Below are positions 1 to 6,102 of a stretch of 11,778 bases of DNA, piece by piece; the first letter of the stretch is position 1; the number at the start of each line of letters is the position of its first letter. Source of the DNA: Prevotella sp. UBA3294 (lineage in GTDB: Bacteria; Bacteroidota; Bacteroidia; Bacteroidales; Bacteroidaceae); assembly GCA_002361535.1 (NCBI GenBank), contig DETG01000076.1, positions 1,500 through 13,277 of the forward strand. Reading direction: 5' to 3'. The notes under the pieces are model-generated. The model searched no databases. It had not been told where the DNA came from and saw only the letters and a list, made by a program, of their open reading frames with translations. The translations under genes were made by a program, and so were the position numbers.

Positions 1-829
1 AGTCGAAACCGAACTCGTTGTTCGTTCCGAAAGTAATGTCTGCCTGATAGGCTTTGCGGCGTTCCGGTGAGTTCGGACGGTGCTTGTCGATACAGTCCAC
101 ACTCAGACCGTTGAACATATACAGCGGTCCCATCCACTCAGAGTCACGCTTGGCCAGGTAATCGTTCACGGTCACTACATGGACGCCGTTACCTGTCAGG
201 GCATTCAGGAACACGGGGAGGGTAGCCACGAGGGTCTTACCTTCACCTGTTGCCATCTCGGCGATCTTTCCCTGATGGAGTACCTCACCACCGAAGAGCT
301 GCACGTCGTAGTGGATCATCTCCCATTTCAGGTCGTTGCCACCGGCAGTCCAGTGGTTGTGATAGATGGCTTTGTCTCCGTCGATGGTGATGAAATCCTT
401 GGCAGGATCTCCTGCTAACTCACGGTCGAAGTCGGTGGCCGTCACCACGGTCTCCTCATTCTCGGCGAAACGCCGTGCCGTCTCTTTCACGATACTGAAG
501 GCCACGGGCATCACCTCGTCGAGGGCTTTCTCGTAGATCTCAAGCGCTTCCTTGTCAAGTTTGTCGATCTCGTTGAAGATCACCTCACGCTCATCGATGG
601 GGGTGTCTTCGATCTTCGCTTTCAGTGCTTCGATCTGTTCTTTCTGTTCCTTGGCAGAATCCTGCACATACTGTTGAATCTCCTTGGTCTTGGCACGGAG
701 CTCGTCATTGCTTAGTGCCTGAATGGCCGGATAGGCTTCCTTCACCTTTTCTACAAGGGGCTGGATCAGCTTCATGTCACGTGTTGACTTATCGCCAAAC
801 AATGACTTTAAGAAATTGTTAAATCCCAT
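1..829 (-). CDS. secA: Preprotein translocase ATPase SecA, N-terminal part (runs off window)
   Basis: SecA is the cytosolic ATPase that pushes unfolded preproteins through the SecYEG channel. The 276 visible codons begin [20 protein letters not shown] at the ATG complementary to 827-829. The N-terminal helix and the [12 protein letters not shown] segment (about residues 37-48) are typical. The Walker A motif MATGEGKT lies at about 192-199, preceded by LHQGKIAE and followed by the VNDYLAKRD motif (about 221-229) and [11 protein letters not shown] at the window edge. About 100 residues (roughly 60-175, helical and acidic at first) separate the N-terminal helices from the Walker A region. This matches the insertion I know from Bacteroidetes SecA and is absent from the E. 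coli protein. The rest of the gene lies beyond position 1. It sits downstream of lnb and the phosphatase-like gene on the same strand, but has its own repeated promoter. Confidence 0.97.
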   Translation of the reverse strand, partial: MGFNNFLKSLFGDKSTRDMKLIQPLVEKVKEAYPAIQALSNDELRAKTKEIQQYVQDSAKEQKEQIEALKAKIEDTPIDEREVIFNEIDKLDKEALEIYEKALDEVMPVAFSIVKETARRFAENEETVVTATDFDRELAGDPAKDFITIDGDKAIYHNHWTAGGNDLKWEMIHYDVQLFGGEVLHQGKIAEMATGEGKTLVATLPVFLNALTGNGVHVVTVNDYLAKRDSEWMGPLYMFNGLSVDCIDKHRPNSPERRKAYQADITFGTNNEFGFD

Positions 830-870
830 TCTATATTTGTTTTTATTTTATTCTGTACAATTTGAGTGTG

Positions 871-901
871 CAAAGTTACGAAAAGTCGAACGCAAAACAA
901 A
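871..901 (-). promoter_or_regulatory. secA promoter P1 (gene-proximal)
   Basis: On the minus strand TTTG (898-901), a 19-base spacer and TAACTTTG (871-878) match the Bacteroidetes housekeeping promoter TTTG-N19/20-TAnnTTTG. Transcription would begin near 865, leaving an AT-rich leader of about 35 nt before the secA ATG. Confidence 0.8.
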
Positions 902-953
902 GAAACTTTTTTCTTTTTTTGCTGAGACCGAGTAATTTCGCGCTTGTAAAGCG

Positions 954-984
954 CAAAGTTACGAAAAGTCGAACGCAAAACAAA
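954..984 (-). promoter_or_regulatory. secA promoter P2 (repeat copy 2)
   Basis: The same TTTG (981-984)-N19-TAACTTTG (954-961) arrangement recurs in the second repeat copy. Unlike P1, its transcript would start at or inside the GCGCTT/AAGCGC hairpin at 940-954. Confidence 0.7.
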
Positions 985-1037
985 GAAACTTTTTTCTTTT
1001 TTTTGCTGAGACCGAGTAATTTCGCGCTTGTAAAGCG

Positions 1038-1068
1038 CAAAGTTACGAAAAGTCGAGTGAAATGCAAA
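1038..1068 (-). promoter_or_regulatory. secA promoter P3 (repeat edge)
   Basis: TAACTTTG (1038-1045) lies in the partial third copy. Its -33 TTTG (1065-1068) lies outside the repeat in unrelated sequence, again 19 bases away. Because the -33 box comes from non-repeat DNA, P3 is probably the ancestral promoter or a functional edge. It sits about 30 bp downstream of the stop of the phosphatase-like gene. Confidence 0.7.
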
Positions 1069-1099
1069 AGGAAAAACAGGATTTTCTTCTCATGTTTTC

Positions 1100-2551
1100 C
1101 TATGGCAGGGGGAGGGCAGGACAGGCATTGGGAGCCCTGATATGGATGGTTTTTGCGATGGTTGGCGCAATACGGTCAACCGTGACGGGTTTTGTTATCT
1201 TCTGTGGAGCCACCTGCGCACCATAGATAATGATCGGGAAGCAGATGTTTCGCAGACTGTTCACACTGATTTCCTGTGTGTCCTCGTTGTACATCTGCCA
1301 GCCGGGGATGGTCTCCACGAGGAGGTCTCCGCCCACACTGGCATTGTAGCCGTTACGCACCTTGAGTACATCGCTCTGCTCTGAGTCGAACAGTGTCTCC
1401 TTGGAATGGGTGTTCAGCACACCGTCGCACTGCAGGAGGAATGATCGTGACAGGGAGAGTAACTCTCTTAGGTTCAGTCTCTTTTGCTCAATCAGTTTGA
1501 GGTTTAGATAAATCTGATTCCTGCTGCAGCCTTCCACATATCTGTCAGAACCGTATAAGGCACCGAGGTACATGTTCAGCAGGTTGGCGGTGCGGTTGAT
1601 ATAGAATGTTCCGGCGGGAACACCATAGTGTCGGTAGTCGTCAACGGGATCTTCCACATGCCCTGTTCCTGTGAGGTAGAACACCACGTTCTGGGCTCCG
1701 ACCTTGTTCTCGATGGTAGCGATCAGGTCAGCCAGCTGACGGTCAAGGTTGATGTATGTCTGTGTCAGTGCATTCTGCCAGTCGGTGCTTTTCTTCCCCG
1801 TCATATCTGGTGTGGCATCAAGCGTCACATTCAGCAGGTCGGTGACATTGTCTGTTCCCATGCCCGAGCGTTCGATGCACAAGATAGCGAGGTTCGTCAG
1901 CTCCGTCAGCTGCTCAAACTCCGTTTTCTTCTTCCTGCCACCCACGGTGTTGTTGTATTCGGTGAGCCAGGCGGGTGTTTTCTTGATGTAGAAACTGCTA
2001 CTGCACCAGTTCTGCGTGTTACGGTCTTTCCAGAAGGCACCGTCGGCGGCATGACCGGCTGACAGGATGGCAGCATCCCTTTCCTGGGAAATGGCATAGA
2101 CGAGGGCTTTTCCTGTCGTGGCTACTTTCAGTTCATCCCCGATGGTGGATGTCAGCAGGTTCTTCGGAGAGGCCTTGTCGGTGGTGAACACCCCGAAATA
2201 CTGCGGATCTTCGGTGCAACCGATGGGGCGCAGCGTACTTCTGTCGAGCCATCGTGCTGCCATGATGCCGTTGTAGAACGGACAGGATCCGGTGACGAGG
2301 GAGGCCACGGCAGAGGCACAATCCACGGGTGTGAACGTATAGGCGGCATTCTCATAGACCTTTCCCCGCGACATGACCTTCCTGAATCCTTCAGTACCGA
2401 AATAAGGCGTGAAGGCTTCCATGTAATCGGTGCACAGCTGATCGATGGCGATGTTCACGACCAGTCTGGGAGTTTGTTGTGCCTGCGCCTGAATCGTTGA
2501 GGCGAGGATGGCAATCAGTGCCGCGGTGAATTGTCTTTTATTCAATGCCAA
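1100..2551 (-). CDS. Secreted alkaline-phosphatase-superfamily protein, probable pseudoenzyme
   Basis: This 483-residue protein has a signal peptide (about residues 1-25, K-R then a hydrophobic run ending QAQA) and the fold signature of PafA-type / type I phosphodiesterase proteins. That signature comprises VVNIAIDQL (31-39), a TP...SLVTG loop (74-88), SPKNLLTSTIGDELKVAT (128-145), AILSAGHAADGAFW (161-174) and a C-terminal VTVDRIAPTIA segment (457-467). Key PafA residues look replaced: the position of the nucleophilic Thr is Cys78, the K-x-R motif reads E157-R158-D159, the TADHG motif reads TGTGH (294-298), and the late metal-ligand His is missing. Only Asp37 remains obvious. The first codon is TTG (2549-2551), three bases after the lnb stop; an in-frame TAA lies just upstream and no ATG occurs near the N-terminus. 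A second TTG two codons on is the alternative start. Role unknown; probably periplasmic. Confidence 0.85.
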   Translation of the reverse strand: MALNKRQFTAALIAILASTIQAQAQQTPRLVVNIAIDQLCTDYMEAFTPYFGTEGFRKVMSRGKVYENAAYTFTPVDCASAVASLVTGSCPFYNGIMAARWLDRSTLRPIGCTEDPQYFGVFTTDKASPKNLLTSTIGDELKVATTGKALVYAISQERDAAILSAGHAADGAFWKDRNTQNWCSSSFYIKKTPAWLTEYNNTVGGRKKKTEFEQLTELTNLAILCIERSGMGTDNVTDLLNVTLDATPDMTGKKSTDWQNALTQTYINLDRQLADLIATIENKVGAQNVVFYLTGTGHVEDPVDDYRHYGVPAGTFYINRTANLLNMYLGALYGSDRYVEGCSRNQIYLNLKLIEQKRLNLRELLSLSRSFLLQCDGVLNTHSKETLFDSEQSDVLKVRNGYNASVGGDLLVETIPGWQMYNEDTQEISVNSLRNICFPIIIYGAQVAPQKITKPVTVDRIAPTIAKTIHIRAPNACPALPLP

Positions 2552-2554
2552 TGC

Positions 2555-3763
2555 TTATGATGATGTCTTTGTTTGATGTTGACGGGACATCCGCCACACG
2601 TTCCTTAACAGCAAAGATGATGCCAGAAGATACATTCCTTCTGCATAGTGCTGCCAGATGCCTCCGATGAAGAACAGGCAGATCAGCACTGTCCACCCGG
2701 CAAATTGCTTGTCGGGGATCTCCTTCCTTGAGCGTCTGATCATCCTCCAGAGAAGGAAAAGGGGTAGGGGGTTCAGCAGCAGGAGCTGGAAGTTCACCCG
2801 TACGGTGGGGTGTTGCGAGAACAGCATGAGGAACAGGACGATGCCTGCCAGGCCGCACAGTAGCATCAGCAGGGCATCATAGCCCCACAGCAGCTTCTTC
2901 GAGTAGGCTTCTGCCACAGTGACAGCCATGGTGATGGCCAGGAGGATCAGGAATACGCTGTTCGGGCGCAGGGGGAAATCTTCTTCCACCGTCTGGACTC
3001 CTGCAGGTACAATGGTCTCACGGCGTGACACTAATTGTCGCTGACTGCCATCCTGTCCGATGATCTGTGCGTTGTCGAAGTCGGCCATGGCATGCGCCGG
3101 CAGGAACTGCCATCCCCGTTTGTCGGTCGGACGGTCGGCCATCACTCCTAACAGCATGTCGTTGCCGAAGCGGTACCAAGGGTGGTGATCCACACATTTG
3201 TGCACCATCTCACGGAAAGAAGGATACTTCCCGTCCTCACCAGCGAATGTGACATGAGCTTCTGGAAGGTGGGTGGTGAGCATATCTACAGCGCGTGTTG
3301 TACAGTTGTCGTAGAAGTAGTTGTAGCGATAAACCCTGTTCTGAGGCATGTAGTTCTCGTTGATCGCCGCGAGGATGCGCCCTTTCTCTTCGTTGGTGAG
3401 GTTCAACACCTGCTGGGTGACACTGCTGCCATAATACTGGTATTGCCGACAGAAGCGTTCGAAGGAGTCGATGCCCATCTCATAGTCGGTGAGACCGAAG
3501 ATGAAACGCACGACGAAATAGGGCTTCTGAAACGAGAACATTCCGTAGTTCACAGCCACATCCTCACCAGTGCGCTTGTCGAGGATACGGATGGCGGTAT
3601 GACCGTACAGGCTGTAGATCTCCTCGTGGGGGGAGCAGGTGAGCAGACTGATTTCTACCGAGTCCATGGCGTCAACCATCATGGAGTCAGCGTTTTCCGA
3701 GTGGGAATGCAGGGATACTGCGAATACGGAGAGGACAGTGAGTAGCAGTCGTACTGTTTTCAT
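2555..3763 (-). CDS. lnb: Lipoprotein N-acyltransferase Lnb homologue (DUF4105 domain)
   Basis: This 402-residue protein matches the DUF4105 (Lnb) family, which in Bacteroides N-acylates the N-terminal cysteine of lipoproteins in place of Lnt. A signal or anchor segment occupies residues 4-20. The periplasmic domain (about 35-260) contains SLYGHTAIRI with His55 and YFYDNCTTRAVD with Cys154, the likely catalytic His/Cys pair of this papain-like fold. The C-terminal part (about 268-390) holds four or five hydrophobic segments separated by short basic loops, so the enzyme is membrane-embedded. The frame stays open to an ATG at 3820, but I place the start at 3763. There MKTVRLLL begins a signal sequence, and a perfect promoter lies inside the longer version. 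The next gene starts three bases after its stop, so they form an operon. Confidence 0.88.
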   Translation of the reverse strand: MKTVRLLLTVLSVFAVSLHSHSENADSMMVDAMDSVEISLLTCSPHEEIYSLYGHTAIRILDKRTGEDVAVNYGMFSFQKPYFVVRFIFGLTDYEMGIDSFERFCRQYQYYGSSVTQQVLNLTNEEKGRILAAINENYMPQNRVYRYNYFYDNCTTRAVDMLTTHLPEAHVTFAGEDGKYPSFREMVHKCVDHHPWYRFGNDMLLGVMADRPTDKRGWQFLPAHAMADFDNAQIIGQDGSQRQLVSRRETIVPAGVQTVEEDFPLRPNSVFLILLAITMAVTVAEAYSKKLLWGYDALLMLLCGLAGIVLFLMLFSQHPTVRVNFQLLLLNPLPLFLLWRMIRRSRKEIPDKQFAGWTVLICLFFIGGIWQHYAEGMYLLASSLLLRNVWRMSRQHQTKTSS

Positions 3764-3767
3764 GCTA

Positions 3768-3799
3768 CAAAGGTACAACTTTTTTCCGACATCACCAAA
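3768..3799 (-). promoter_or_regulatory. lnb promoter, leaving almost no 5' leader
   Basis: On the minus strand TTTG (3796-3799), a 20-base spacer and TACCTTTG (3768-3775) match the Bacteroidetes consensus exactly. Only four bases separate the -7 element from the ATG at 3763, so the transcript is predicted to be leaderless or nearly so. Confidence 0.75.
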
Positions 3800-3870
3800 T
3801 TTTCCCTTTCTTTGATTCATGACAGCATTGCATTTGTCGTCAATATGCCTAAATTTACCAATTTACAGTA

Positions 3871-4039
3871 ACTTCCCAACTTCCCACTTCCCAACTTCCC
3901 ACTTTAGAAATCGACGATAGTGAGAGAGAAATATTATATATTTATATATATTACAATATATATAAATATATAAATATATATATCTATATATTTATATTCT
4001 TTATCTTTCTTCAAAAGCTAAAGTGGGAAGTTGGGAAGT
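3871..4039. repeat. Inverted-repeat element: minisatellite arms around an AT-rich core
   Basis: The left side has two copies of a 15-bp direct repeat, ACTTCCCAACTTCCC (3871-3885 and 3886-3900), itself built of 7-8 bp submotifs. The 21 bases at 3886-3906 are the perfect reverse complement of 4019-4039. Between them lie 112 bases, of which about 3930-4000 is almost pure A/T, with long TATATA-type runs able to fold on themselves. No reading frame is present. It may be a cruciform-forming element, a non-autonomous mobile relic or a long terminator-like hairpin. Confidence 0.85.
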
Positions 4040-4122
4040 GCTCTGTGTTGTCATGGCGGATTGGATGTCTTGTTTATTGATCTGCTTTTATTTGTCAGGT
4101 AGTCAGATACTTATTTGTCTAT

Positions 4123-4320
4123 AAACAGACTCTGTTTGATCGCGAAACAGACTCTACGTAAACATTAAGTAGAGCCTACGTAAACATTAAGTAGGCTTTA
4201 ATTTCAACACAATTAGGCTCTACTTTTCATGCAATAAGGCCCTACTTTTCATGCAATTAGGCTCTGTTTTCCATGTAAATTACCTCTGTTTTCGGCATAT
4301 TTTGACTCTGTTTGCGTTAG
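4123..4320. repeat. Array of nine contiguous 22-bp degenerate dyad repeats
   Basis: Nine units follow without gaps, starting at 4123, 4145, 4167, 4189, 4211, 4233, 4255, 4277 and 4299, each exactly 22 bp. Within the first 15 positions they share the frame AAnnAGnnnCTnnTT. A1 and T15 occur in all nine, G6 and C10 in eight of nine, T11 in all nine, and A2 in eight. Units 2 and 3 share their last ten bases and units 5 and 6 share their last twelve. A decayed tenth unit may be 4101-4122. The 15-bp frame is an imperfect palindrome centred on position 8. No spacers and no cas genes are present, so this is not CRISPR. Confidence 0.85.
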
Positions 4321-4342
4321 TTTTTTCAAAGTTTTTGTGGTT

Positions 4343-4377
4343 TTTGTGATGTGTTTCAAATAAAATGCTTACATTTG
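4343..4377 (+). promoter_or_regulatory. DUF4301 gene promoter
   Basis: TACATTTG (4370-4377) is a full match to TAnnTTTG and lies 37 bases before the ATG. The nearest TTTG upstream (4343-4346) is 23 bases away, longer than the 19-20 seen at the other promoters here, so the -33 contact is uncertain. Confidence 0.6.
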
Positions 4378-4414
4378 TAGGCAGAAATATATAATCTTTA
4401 AAACTACTATAATT

Positions 4415-5932
4415 ATGCTATCACAACAAGACTTAGAACAAATCGCACTGAAAGGTATTTCAGAAGAGCAGATTAACGTACAACTGGAAGAGTTTAAGAC
4501 AGGGTTTCCTTTCTTGAAACTGGAAGCAGCTGCCAGCATTGGTCATGGCATTGAAGCACTGACGGCAGAAGAGCGCCAGCAGATGGTAAACACTTGGAAA
4601 GCCTATAAGGCTGAGGGGAAGAAAATCGTGAAATTCGTCCCTGCCAGTGGTGCTGCCAGTCGTATGTTCAAAGACATGTTCGCCTTTGTCGATGCACCCT
4701 ATGATGTGCCTACCACTGATTTCGAGAAGAAGTATTTTGATAACCTGGAGAAATTCGCCTTCTACGATGCATTAGATGCCGTCTGTCTGAAGAACGAAGG
4801 TAAGGGGATCAAGGCCCTCATCGCTGATGGGAAGTACAAGACCGTGGCTGCCAATATGTTACGTCCCGAGGGCTTGAACTATGGTCAGCTGCCCAAAGGC
4901 ATGTTGCTGTTCCACAAATATCCCGAAGGTCCGCGCACGCCGATGGAGGAACACTTGGTGGAAGGTGCGCTCTATGCTGCCAGCAATGGTGAGGCCAACG
5001 TGCACTTTACCGTCAGTCATGAGCACATCGCCTTTTTTGAGAAGAAAGTGGCAGAGAAGAAAGATGGCTTCGCACGGAAGTATGGCATCAAATACAATAT
5101 CTCTTTCTCTGAGCAGAAACCCAGTACCGATACGGTGGCCGCCAATGCCGACAACACGCCGTTCCGAAACGATGACGGCTCGCTGCTGTTCCGTCCCGGT
5201 GGTCATGGTGCCCTGATTGAGAACCTGAACGAGATTGATGCCGATGTGATCTTCATTAAGAACATCGACAACGTGGTGCCCGACCGTCTGAAGGGTGACA
5301 CCGTGGAATACAAGCAGGTGATAGCCGGTGTCTTGGTATCCCTGCAGCAGAAGGCTTTTGCTTACCTGCGGTTGTTGGACAGTGGTGAGTACAATCATGA
5401 AAAGTTAGAGGAGATCATCCGTTTCTTGCAGCGTGACCTCTGCTGTCGGAAGAACGACATCAAGGACCTGGAGGATGCCGATCTCGTGATCTACCTGCGT
5501 GAGAAACTGAACCGTCCGATGCGTGTCTGTGGTGTGGTGAAGAACGTGGGTGAGCCTGGTGGCGGTCCGTTCCTTACTTATAATCAGGATGGTACGGTGT
5601 CGTTACAGATCTTGGAGAGCAGTCAGATCGACAAGAGCAACGAGGAATATATGAAGATGTTCACCGAGGGTACGCACTTCAACCCCGTAGATCTCGTCTG
5701 CGCCGTGAAGAACTATAAGGGTGAGCCGTTCGACCTTCCTGCCTTCGTGGACAAGTCAACCGGTTTCATCAGCAGCAAGAGCAAGGGTGGTAAGGAGCTC
5801 AAGGCTTTGGAGTTGCCCGGACTGTGGAACGGTGCGATGAGCAACTGGAACACTGTCTTTGTGGAGGTACCCCTTTCGACATTCAATCCGGTGAAAACCG
5901 TGAATGACTTGCTGAGGGAACAACATCAGTAA
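4415..5932 (+). CDS. DUF4301 family protein, nucleotidyltransferase-like
   Basis: The 505-residue product has the length and opening (LSQQDLEQIALKGIS) of DUF4301 proteins, a Bacteroidetes family without an assigned activity. No signal peptide or membrane segment is seen, so it is cytosolic. Three motifs recall UDP-sugar pyrophosphorylases of the GT-A fold. FVPASGAASRMFK (74-86) resembles the nucleotide-binding G-x-G-[ST]-R loop, RPGGHGALI (260-268) resembles their PGGHG/PDGNG motif, and VIFIKNIDNV (278-287) resembles the strand ending in the metal-binding V-D-N segment. A sugar-phosphate or related nucleotidyltransferase role is therefore an inference, not a demonstrated activity. The ATG at 4415 suits the upstream promoter. 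It is monocistronic: divergent from lnb, convergent with the ABC-F gene, with unusual repeat DNA on both sides. Confidence 0.85.
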   Translation: MLSQQDLEQIALKGISEEQINVQLEEFKTGFPFLKLEAAASIGHGIEALTAEERQQMVNTWKAYKAEGKKIVKFVPASGAASRMFKDMFAFVDAPYDVPTTDFEKKYFDNLEKFAFYDALDAVCLKNEGKGIKALIADGKYKTVAANMLRPEGLNYGQLPKGMLLFHKYPEGPRTPMEEHLVEGALYAASNGEANVHFTVSHEHIAFFEKKVAEKKDGFARKYGIKYNISFSEQKPSTDTVAANADNTPFRNDDGSLLFRPGGHGALIENLNEIDADVIFIKNIDNVVPDRLKGDTVEYKQVIAGVLVSLQQKAFAYLRLLDSGEYNHEKLEEIIRFLQRDLCCRKNDIKDLEDADLVIYLREKLNRPMRVCGVVKNVGEPGGGPFLTYNQDGTVSLQILESSQIDKSNEEYMKMFTEGTHFNPVDLVCAVKNYKGEPFDLPAFVDKSTGFISSKSKGGKELKALELPGLWNGAMSNWNTVFVEVPLSTFNPVKTVNDLLREQHQ

Positions 5933-5999
5933 AAAACTGAGAAGTGAGAACTGAGAAGTGAGAGGTATGATTACCACTAAGAGCCTGGCCTTGGGGACT

Positions 6000-6022
6000 C
6001 CCCGCCCATCGTAGGGGCGGGG
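6000..6022. terminator. Strong GC hairpin within the convergent intergenic region
   Basis: CCCCGCCC (6000-6007) pairs perfectly with GGGCGGGG (6015-6022) around a 7-base loop. It is nested in the larger inverted repeat at 5959-6053. No U-tract follows, so it is not a classical intrinsic terminator; the terminator role is inferred from position and stability. Confidence 0.45.
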
Positions 6023-6034
6023 TTGGGGGCGGGG
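6014..6034 (+). other. Potential G-quadruplex (four G-runs)
   Basis: Four runs of 4, 4, 5 and 4 G are separated by loops of 1, 2 and 1 bases. This is the pattern of very stable quadruplexes. It overlaps the 3' arm of the GC hairpin, so the two structures would exclude each other. On the minus strand the same stretch is C-rich. Confidence 0.7.
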
Positions 6035-6102
6035 TCAGTAATCATACCTCTCAGTTCTCACCTCTCACCTCTCCTCTTTCCTCTCTCCTCTCTCCTCTCT
6101 CT

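Larger units (their letters stand above)
870..1056. repeat. 83/84-bp tandem repeat (2.2 copies) carrying the secA promoter
   Basis: Copy 1 is 871-953 (83 bp) and copy 2 is 954-1037 (84 bp, differing by one extra T in a T-run). A partial third copy of 19 bp is 1038-1056. Each unit contains, read on the minus strand, a promoter with the sequence TAACTTTGC. The two complete junctions also hold a perfect inverted repeat, GCGCTT-GTA-AAGCGC, at 940-954 and 1024-1038, just downstream of the -7 element of the next promoter. The near-identity of the copies suggests a recent duplication. No coding function is apparent; reading frames through it are low-complexity and repeat-derived. Confidence 0.93.
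3821..4414. other. 594-bp non-coding region with two repeat systems
   Basis: No plausible gene is seen on either strand. The region lies between the divergent lnb and DUF4301 genes. It contains a 21-bp perfect inverted repeat around an AT-rich core (3871-4039), a 22-bp repeat array (4123-4320, perhaps from 4101) and the DUF4301 promoter (about 4343-4377). The stretch 4040-4100 shows nothing I recognise. Confidence 0.85.
5937..6102. repeat. Heptamer-armed inverted repeat between convergent genes
   Basis: The left arm is four heptamers alternating CTGAGAA and GTGAGAR (5937-5964). The right arm is eight pyrimidine-rich heptamers from CCTCTCA to TCTCTCT (6047-6102), running up to the stop codon of the ABC-F gene. 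The innermost 16 bases of the arms (5959-5974 and 6038-6053) are perfect reverse complements, and pairing continues outward with isolated mismatches. The 63-base loop holds a GC hairpin and a G-run motif. Its place between two gene ends suits a bidirectional terminator or transcription barrier. Confidence 0.8.

Noticed and set aside
862..1140. Open frame of 92 codons across the 83/84-bp repeat, and a 63-codon frame opposite
   Set aside because: Both are products of the duplicated A/T-rich promoter unit, with repeated low-complexity peptides and no family resemblance.
3764..3820. Upstream ATG (3820) as the start of lnb
   Set aside because: The extra 19 residues precede a good signal peptide and would contain the perfect promoter.
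4123..4320. 22-bp array as a CRISPR
   Set aside because: Units are contiguous without spacers, too divergent, and no cas gene is present.
3930..4320. AT-rich block plus repeats as the chromosomal origin
   Set aside because: No DnaA boxes (TTATCCACA-like) and no dnaA or other origin-linked genes are visible; only a loose iteron analogy remains.
4859..5398. Long open frame antisense to the DUF4301 gene
   Set aside because: It is a codon-bias shadow: the sense frame has family motifs throughout and the antisense product matches nothing I recognise.
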